DNA of 64,000 bases, from positions 83,709 to 147,708 of the forward strand of contig RQTK01000518.1 of assembly GCA_003991915.1 (NCBI GenBank), given 5' to 3'. Both the position numbers and the translations under genes were made by a program. Numbering within the stretch: the first letter of the stretch is position 1; each line of letters opens with the position of its first letter. This DNA comes from Elysia chlorotica (lineage: Eukaryota; Mollusca; Gastropoda; Plakobranchidae). Below, piece by piece: positions 59,073 through 64,000 of this stretch. Below the pieces are notes generated by a model. The model did not search any database, was not told where the DNA came from, and saw only the letters and a list, made by a program, of their open reading frames with translations.

Positions 59073-61324
59073 TCATCATCATCATTATTACTTCATGATT
59101 TCTACAATCGTCCTGGCAGCTCTCCAGAAGGACAAAAACCCTCCAGAATTATATAGAGAAAAGTTTCCAAAAATCATAGAAAATCATTCAAACCATTATC
59201 TACGTTTCACTGATGGGTCTAGAGATGAGACCTGCGTAGGAGGTGCTTGCCATGCATCCTCAGCAGATAAATGATGCGGAGGCAGGTGCCCTGTACATGG
59301 CACTTGATACTGACTCTACCTCAAGAAAAGAAAGATTTTTAATCCTCTCTGACTTGCTTTCTCTGGTGAAAATGATGGGAGAGGCAAACTTGAAAAATCC
59401 AAAAAAATTTTACATATTGGAAAAAATCCACGAACTACAGAAAAATGGGAAAAAAATAATATTGTTCTCTGCTGGATTCCCAGCCATGTTGGAATTTAAA
59501 AAAATGAAATGGCTGATGAGCTCACCAAGATTGGGCTCGAAGTTGAACCTGCTCAGGTGCAAGGTCAATTGCAAATACATTTATAGGGACAACTGGAATA
59601 ACCTGACAAACAACACTATGTCCAACCACATTTCGATCAATGGGCAGAAGTGTCTCAGGCTAGAAGACGAGACCAGGTGGTACTTGATCGAGTCCGACTT
59701 GGACATTCTCACCTTACTCACGTCTTCCTACTGAGAGGTGAAGAGCTTTCACAGTGTCATGCCTGCAACTGTCAATTATCCACAAGTCACATTCTGGTTG
59801 ACTGTCCGCTTTTTTAGGGGGAAAGAAATCTGTACCTGGCTTCCAAGCCACTAGAGAGCATATTAATTTTACTCATGTTAGTCCTCAGCGCCTACTGAGG
59901 TGTCCGGAAGACATTGGTCATTTCCAAGTTAATGCTTTTTTATTGCATTTGATCTTACTTGGTGGTGATCATTGAATAGGTCTTTCGCGTTATCATGCGT
60001 TCAGTGTGCGTTTACAAGAAAAGTAGATCTAGTTTATTGTTTAAGTTTTTGAATACTGATCTCTCTATAATTACACATGCAGTTCTCTGTCCTCGCGCCA
60101 TTTACCGATTTTTCGTGAATCGTGTGCTAGAATCTACTTTTACAAACAAGGGCTAAATTTAGATCCAAACCTTCAACGCCTGCAGAGAAACGACAGGGCA
60201 ATGATAAGACAGATCTGCAATGTGAAGCCAGAAGATGTGGCCACCACTAGGTCAAATGAGCTATTGACGCTTCTTGGCCTTGAGGACCTGAACCTCATTC
60301 TGAAGGAGAGAAGACTCCGGTGGTATGGCCACGTGGAACGGTCAAGCGGAGCTATCAAGACAGCATTGGACATGCAAGTAACAGGAAGTCGTGGAAAAGG
60401 GAGACCCAGAATGACATGGAAGCTGGTGACAGAGAGGGATCGAAAAGACTGGAAACTCTCAACAACTGACCCTCATGACAGAAACACCTGGAGATCTGGT
60501 GTGAGATCAGCCATGCGTGCAGCAAGCCAGCTACCTGGAAGGGGGTCCACTGATGTGGATGTTGCCCCAGTACCTGCACGTTAATCAAAATACCGATGAT
60601 GATGATGATGATGATGAGTTCATCGTTTGTTTGTCTGGTTTACATCTATCTCCCAATCTTCACATCCGGTGCTCTGCCCCCGCTGTCATTTCCAGCTTTT
60701 CTCATTATTCTTATGCGTTTGATCATACTTGATGTAGTTGGCAATGCCTACTAAATTACTAGCATTTGATTCATGCGCTCTATGGCTCTATTTTTCTTTT
60801 ACAAACTTTAAGCAATGTAGATCTAGTTCAGAATAAAATCTTAATCGTGATTCAGGAATCTGGCTCTTTTAGCCTTTTACTGTTTTGTGAGATCTGATAT
60901 TTTCTTACCAAAATAACTGAAAATATTTACTAGAAGGCTTATTTTGGGCTCAGTCTTTTAAAAATTCGTCTGGCGCGTACATAGGAGTGGTAGAAATTTT
61001 TGCACTTATAGGTATGACTATATATAATATGTTATAGAGTTAGTGCCAAACCCATCTTATATAATCTAATACCTCCCCCCCTCTTTTCACCTTTGCCTTA
61101 TCAAATTTTTAATAAATTTAATCTAGTTTTTCCTTTTCCTGGACTTTTCAATTCTTCACTTCCATTTAATCAATAAAACGTGTGTTAATTTTTGTTTTTG
61201 TGTCTATTACAATTTGTGTTTTTGTTTTTATCAACAGTCTCTTGGTCACCCATGTATTGGAGATGAAAAGTTCCAAGCTAGGCTATTGCATCCAAAAGAC
61301 TTTTTATCCCTCTTCACAGTGTAA
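49108..61324 (+). CDS. FBXO25/FBXO32: F-box protein of the FBXO25/FBXO32 (atrogin-1) family
   Basis: Substrate receptor of an SCF (SKP1-CUL1-F-box) ubiquitin ligase. Coding exons: 49108-49238, 49614-49731, 51439-51531, 51795-51888, 52566-52735, 57253-57378, 57603-57742, 58717-58789 and 61238-61324; phases agree throughout. Counting from the ATG at 49111 gives 342 aa, against about 355-367 in vertebrates. Family marks: N-terminal [20 protein letters not shown], the helical region [20 protein letters not shown], the F-box at about residues 208-255 ([20 protein letters not shown] ... LWKKLC), then [29 protein letters not shown] and the end [11 protein letters not shown]. An in-frame TAG lies at 49093; two adjacent ATGs (49108, 49111) are possible starts. 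The basic KKRK stretch of vertebrate members is not evident. The single gene may stand for the pre-duplication ancestor of FBXO25 and FBXO32 (inference). The donor after exon 5 (GAG|GTGCTC) is weak. Confidence 0.95.
49239..49613 (+). other. Intron 1 of the F-box gene
   Basis: A 375-base GT-AG intron. No other feature is seen. Confidence 0.85.
49732..51438 (+). other. Intron 2 of the F-box gene
   Basis: A 1.7-kb GT-AG intron containing a hAT-like foldback element (49888-50685) and one copy of a shared 22-mer (50959-50980). The remainder is AT-rich. Confidence 0.8.
49880..50693. mobile_element. hAT-like non-autonomous element
   Basis: Terminal inverted repeats TAAGCCTGTG (49888-49897) and its complement CACAGGCTTA (50676-50685) are flanked by 8-bp near-identical duplications, AAAATTAA (49880-49887) and GAAATTAA (50686-50693), matching at 7 of 8 positions. 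Subterminal GC-rich CAGGCTG...CCCG blocks also mirror one another. The interior is more GC-rich than the surroundings and holds no transposase. The 8-bp duplication points to hAT; the short TIR leaves doubt. Confidence 0.55.
51889..52565 (+). other. Intron 4 of the F-box gene
   Basis: A 677-base GT-AG intron, AT-rich, with no recognisable element. Confidence 0.8.
52736..57252 (+). other. Intron 5 of the F-box gene
   Basis: A 4.5-kb intron starting at the weak donor GTGCTC and ending at an ACTTTAG acceptor. Its main content is an internally deleted LINE (about 54290-55445). The rest is AT-rich; I see nothing else in 52810-54280 or 55450-57250. Confidence 0.75.
54290..55445 (+). mobile_element. 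Internally deleted LINE (5' region joined to 3' end)
   Basis: A GC-richer leader (about 54290-54930) is followed by an ORF1-like segment (55000-55222) with [20 protein letters not shown] and [20 protein letters not shown], resembling the first ORF of Jockey-like elements. At about 55223 it passes directly into the 3' end (GTGTCTCAGGCTAGAAGA...), which matches 59650-59903. Endonuclease and reverse transcriptase are missing. CAGGAGTGTCTCAGG here and CAGAAGTGTCTCAGG in the other copy place the junction. Confidence 0.75.
57743..58716 (+). other. Intron 7 of the F-box gene
   Basis: A 974-base GT-AG intron with the second copy of the shared 22-mer (58294-58315). A slightly GC-richer patch near 57925-57980 was not identified. 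Confidence 0.75.
58959..59087. repeat. (TAG)n microsatellite
   Basis: TAG/AGT array with a few variants at the left, passing into ATC repeats at the right. Open frames of poly-Ser or poly-Leu are artefacts. Confidence 0.95.
59119..59903 (+). mobile_element. LINE RNase H and 3' end, degenerate
   Basis: Translation, with frameshifts, shows [20 protein letters not shown] (RNase H first aspartate), [30 protein letters not shown] and [15 protein letters not shown], then a C-terminal part with the cysteine/histidine pattern [20 protein letters not shown]. Its last ~250 bases match 55223-55445. It is 5'-truncated, has several frame breaks and is inactive. Confidence 0.8.
60170..60616 (+). mobile_element. 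LINE C-terminal fragment with (GAT)n tail
   Basis: The open frame at 60201-60584 encodes [53 protein letters not shown] and [19 protein letters not shown], the usual C-terminal end of EEP-type non-LTR reverse transcriptases (RRLRW.GH.ER...GRGRP..TW). The frame is intact to its stop and is followed by a (GAT)n tail (60594-60616). No target-site duplication could be recognised. Confidence 0.85.
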
Positions 61325-64000
61325 TCTCATCAGTTGAATACAGCTAAGAAGCAACAGTTGAAAACTCTTTCAGGAAAACATCGACTTTATTTCAACTCAT
61401 GGTTATTCTATTGTTTTTGGCTGGCATGATCAAGACCAACTCTTGCACTCAGAACAATTTTTCCATACTGCAATAGCATCACCTCATATGATTTCCTTTA
61501 AAAATTGACAACCTGAGGACAGTTCTTGTGATTTTATTTACGCTTAAAGTTATACAAGACTTTATTTTTTTTAAAGACAATGATATGAGGGAAATTTAAA
61601 CTTCTATATGATATATCTGGAATAATTGTTTTGTTTTTTCATTGATATAATGTTCAGATTATATAACCATTTAAAAGTAAAACTACTGGTATTGATGATA
61701 TATTTTGATGAGTAAATTAACGTCATGAAAGTGTGATAAGAGATCTCTATAACGGCGAAGTGGAGGGCAGCAGAGGTCGGGGACGCCCCAGAACGAAATG
61801 GAATGACAACATCGCAGAATGGACGTGCTACTCGCTGGTGCAGTGCCAACGACTTGCGCAGGACAGATGTCAATGGAGGGCCATTGCAGCCAACCTTCGC
61901 AAGGAGACGGCACCCGGATGATGAGTAAATTAACTATATAAAAAGAACTAAGCTATGTATTCATATCCTCACTCATGTCATTTGAGATCAGCTTTTGTGG
62001 GTAATAAATTGAGCTGTGCAATTTTTTTTTTAATGAAAGCAATCTTGTTCGTTTTTTTTTTTTTTTAAAGAAAGTATGTTGACTAAAAAACTAACCAACT
62101 GAGTCACAGTCTTTTGCCAGCAATGCTTATAAACTTGCACTATTTTTAGGGTTTTTCCAAAAAGATGAAAAGCTGAAGTTTGCAAACTTGCAACAAATGT
62201 TTTTTCTATGTTCATTAATTCAAAAGATGTACAAAATTTCCCTTATTTATCATGTTTTATGAGCGCCTCTTTATTTGCGATGACAAATTCTATTTGTGGT
62301 AATGATAATAACAGACTTTTTGAATCTTCTTTGTGCAGAGGTGACAAGTTTCTGCACATCATAATAATGATGACATTTTAGGGTGTAAACATTATGATGG
62401 CCATGAGTGTAAACAACATAGAAAACGGGCTCTATAAACTGTGGATAGATGCGATATGAATTGAATATGACATAGGTTAGTCATATTGCCCTTATTGATG
62501 CTTCTACTAAATGTCTAGATCTAATCTAGTTCTAGATTATAATTTAACAATAATATTGCTGTTCTTGTACCTTCTAAATATCGTACACACCACTCCGGAA
62601 GTTGTGCATGGTCGCCGAAAATAGACCAACAATCTTAACCATGTGATTGATTTGGCCTACTTATATGGTATAGATAGTGGTTGTGCATGTTTCATGGAAG
62701 GCTGCTTTCATGAAAGGGTGTCTGAATTTGTTTATAAAACCGATTGTGTGTAAATAAGTTTTAATTGTCTTGTAAATACTCATTTGTTCTTTTTGTCATT
62801 CCATTAAACACACAAACTTGCAATCAAGGTTTAAAAAAATGTGCTTTATAATCTTATAGTCTTTACATTTGAATGATATTCATTTCCTTGTTATCAATTC
62901 ATCTGCAAAATTATTCATCACGTAAGAACTATGTACTTATAATACAAGAGTGAATGCATTGTTTTGTAGATTTGTTTTTTTAAATAAGATTTGAGCATGA
63001 TGGAAGAGTCCGATTTGTGAAAGAAAGATACTTTTTCATTCACTTTTGCCAAAAAAGTTTCATTTTTAGACAATACACAAACTATTAAAAGAATATTAAA
63101 TAGAAATTTTTATAATTTCTGTCTATAATTGTCTTTGCAAATGGTTACCTATGGTTAGCTGCAATTACAGCTCCCACTGCGTGAGTTTTCCAAGCCATTG
63201 TGCTGTTGTAGTATCCTCTGCATAAGAAATCAATTAAAAAAGCAGAACATTTCCCAATTCTATCAACCTTTTTTTTTCAAATTTTCTGTAAAGGTACATA
63301 TCACAGAACCATTTTTACACGGTCCAAAAACAGAAAGCCAAGTCCAAGTGGCAGGTTATGTGAAAATCGTTTCTAAGGTGTGCATCATGCATGCAGATAG
63401 GAGATTTGAAACAGTAGCTGAAATTTGTTCTCAGAAATGTGACAGGTCATGCTGTCAGAACATGCAAAGTGGATATATTTGCCATGCATAGGAATGATTA
63501 CAAATCTTTTTGCTGTTACAAAGATGTAGTGAAACTTCTTGACATTTACTTACCAATGTCGAAAAAATAATGGGGTTTCCAAAAACATAGCTGATATTGT
63601 TATTTTGAGTTGGTTTTATTCTGAGTACAAATTAGATTCTTTGAAAGCTTAGAAAACATGATCTGAGTTTTAGACTGATTGCTCATGAAATTGGTTTGCT
63701 ATTAAATGACAAAGAAATTATGGTCTTGGGATTTAAATTAAAGACTTGGTAACCAATGTATACAGCAAATATTTATTTATAGGCCTAATACCAAACGCTG
63801 AAAATTTTTAAATAGCGGATTGCATTTTGCTGATAACTTCTTTTTTGTTCCTATTAATTGAGACAATACTAGTGAATAATATAAAAAAAAACCCATTCAA
63901 GAGGGGTTTTACATTTTTTTTCTTTTTATTCTTAACATACAAATTTCTAGTCATGACAAAAATCATTTATGATTTATACCTCAGTTTGCATTTTACTCTT
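61325..64000 (+). other. F-box gene 3' UTR and downstream region
   Basis: The 3' UTR starts at 61325. Candidate signals are AATAAA at 62003-62008 and ATTAAA at 62802-62807; I cannot tell which is used. A short LINE 3' end is inserted at 61722-61919. A GATCTA motif lies near 62517-62535. From 62830 to the window end I see AT-rich sequence with no supported gene. Confidence 0.55.
61707..61934 (+). mobile_element. 5'-truncated LINE 3' end with 15-bp TSD
   Basis: GATGAGTAAATTAAC occurs at 61707-61721 and again at 61920-61934. The 198 bases between encode EGSRGRGRPRTKWNDNIAEW and QDRCQWRAIAANL, the C-terminal end of a non-LTR reverse transcriptase (GRGRP..RW.DNI.EW), and finish at a GATGAT tail. 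It is a very short, 5'-truncated insertion in the presumed 3' UTR of the F-box gene. The intact translation and perfect duplication suggest it is fairly young. Confidence 0.88.

Larger units (their letters stand above)
58790..61237 (+). other. Intron 8 of the F-box gene
   Basis: A 2.4-kb GT-AG intron holding a (TAG)n array (58959-59087), a LINE RNase H and 3' end (59119-59903) and a second LINE C-terminal fragment with a (GAT)n tail (60170-60616). No other gene is visible. Confidence 0.8.

Noticed and set aside
63198-63491. 97-codon Cys-rich frame near the window end
   Set aside because: Scattered cysteines but no known pattern, signal sequence or splice sites. Kept as unsupported.

Overview
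This is eukaryotic nuclear DNA: it is AT-rich, intron-rich, and full of microsatellites and interspersed repeats. The protein similarities, a tRNA-derived SINE family, several non-LTR retrotransposon families and a very dense AGATCT/TCTAGA (GATCTA) lattice suggest an invertebrate, most likely a mollusc and perhaps a gastropod. That placement is an inference. No bacterial operon, CRISPR array or rRNA gene is visible, and the only tRNA-like sequences are SINE heads. A run of 212 N marks an assembly gap at 35757-35968.

Three multi-exon protein genes, all on the + strand, could be rebuilt exon by exon with matching intron phases. (1) An acyl-protein thioesterase of the LYPLA1/2 family (997-26477, 8 coding exons, 272 aa) has an unusual N-terminal membrane-anchor-like extension. 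(2) A TBP-like factor, TBPL1/TRF2 (39039-42835, 6 coding exons, 338 aa), has a GC-AG last intron and an acidic C-terminal tail. (3) An F-box protein of the FBXO25/FBXO32 (atrogin-1) family (49108-61324, 9 coding exons, 342-343 aa) has a weak donor just before the F-box exon. The three act in unrelated processes (protein depalmitoylation, core-promoter transcription, ubiquitin ligase substrate choice), and nothing suggests a functional cluster.

The rest is introns and intergenic DNA filled by transposons. I found one end-to-end piggyBac-type element (14409-16368) with TTAA duplications, terminal inverted repeats and a broken transposase. There are two 5'-truncated copies of one RNase H-bearing LINE with (GAA)n tails and clean target-site duplications (3934-4631 and 19569-20771), and a short LINE 3' end with a 15-bp duplication in the 3' flank of the F-box gene (61722-61919). 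Two inverted-repeat MITE families, a hAT-like foldback element, an internally deleted LINE, several further degenerate LINE pieces, at least seven tRNA-derived SINE copies and many long (CT)n, (CTA)n and (ATT)n arrays complete the layout.

I did not find a convincing new biological system. The items most worth a second look are the anchored thioesterase N-terminus, the GC-AG intron and acidic tail of the TBP-like factor, the piggyBac element, and the MITE lying 20 bases upstream of a coding exon.
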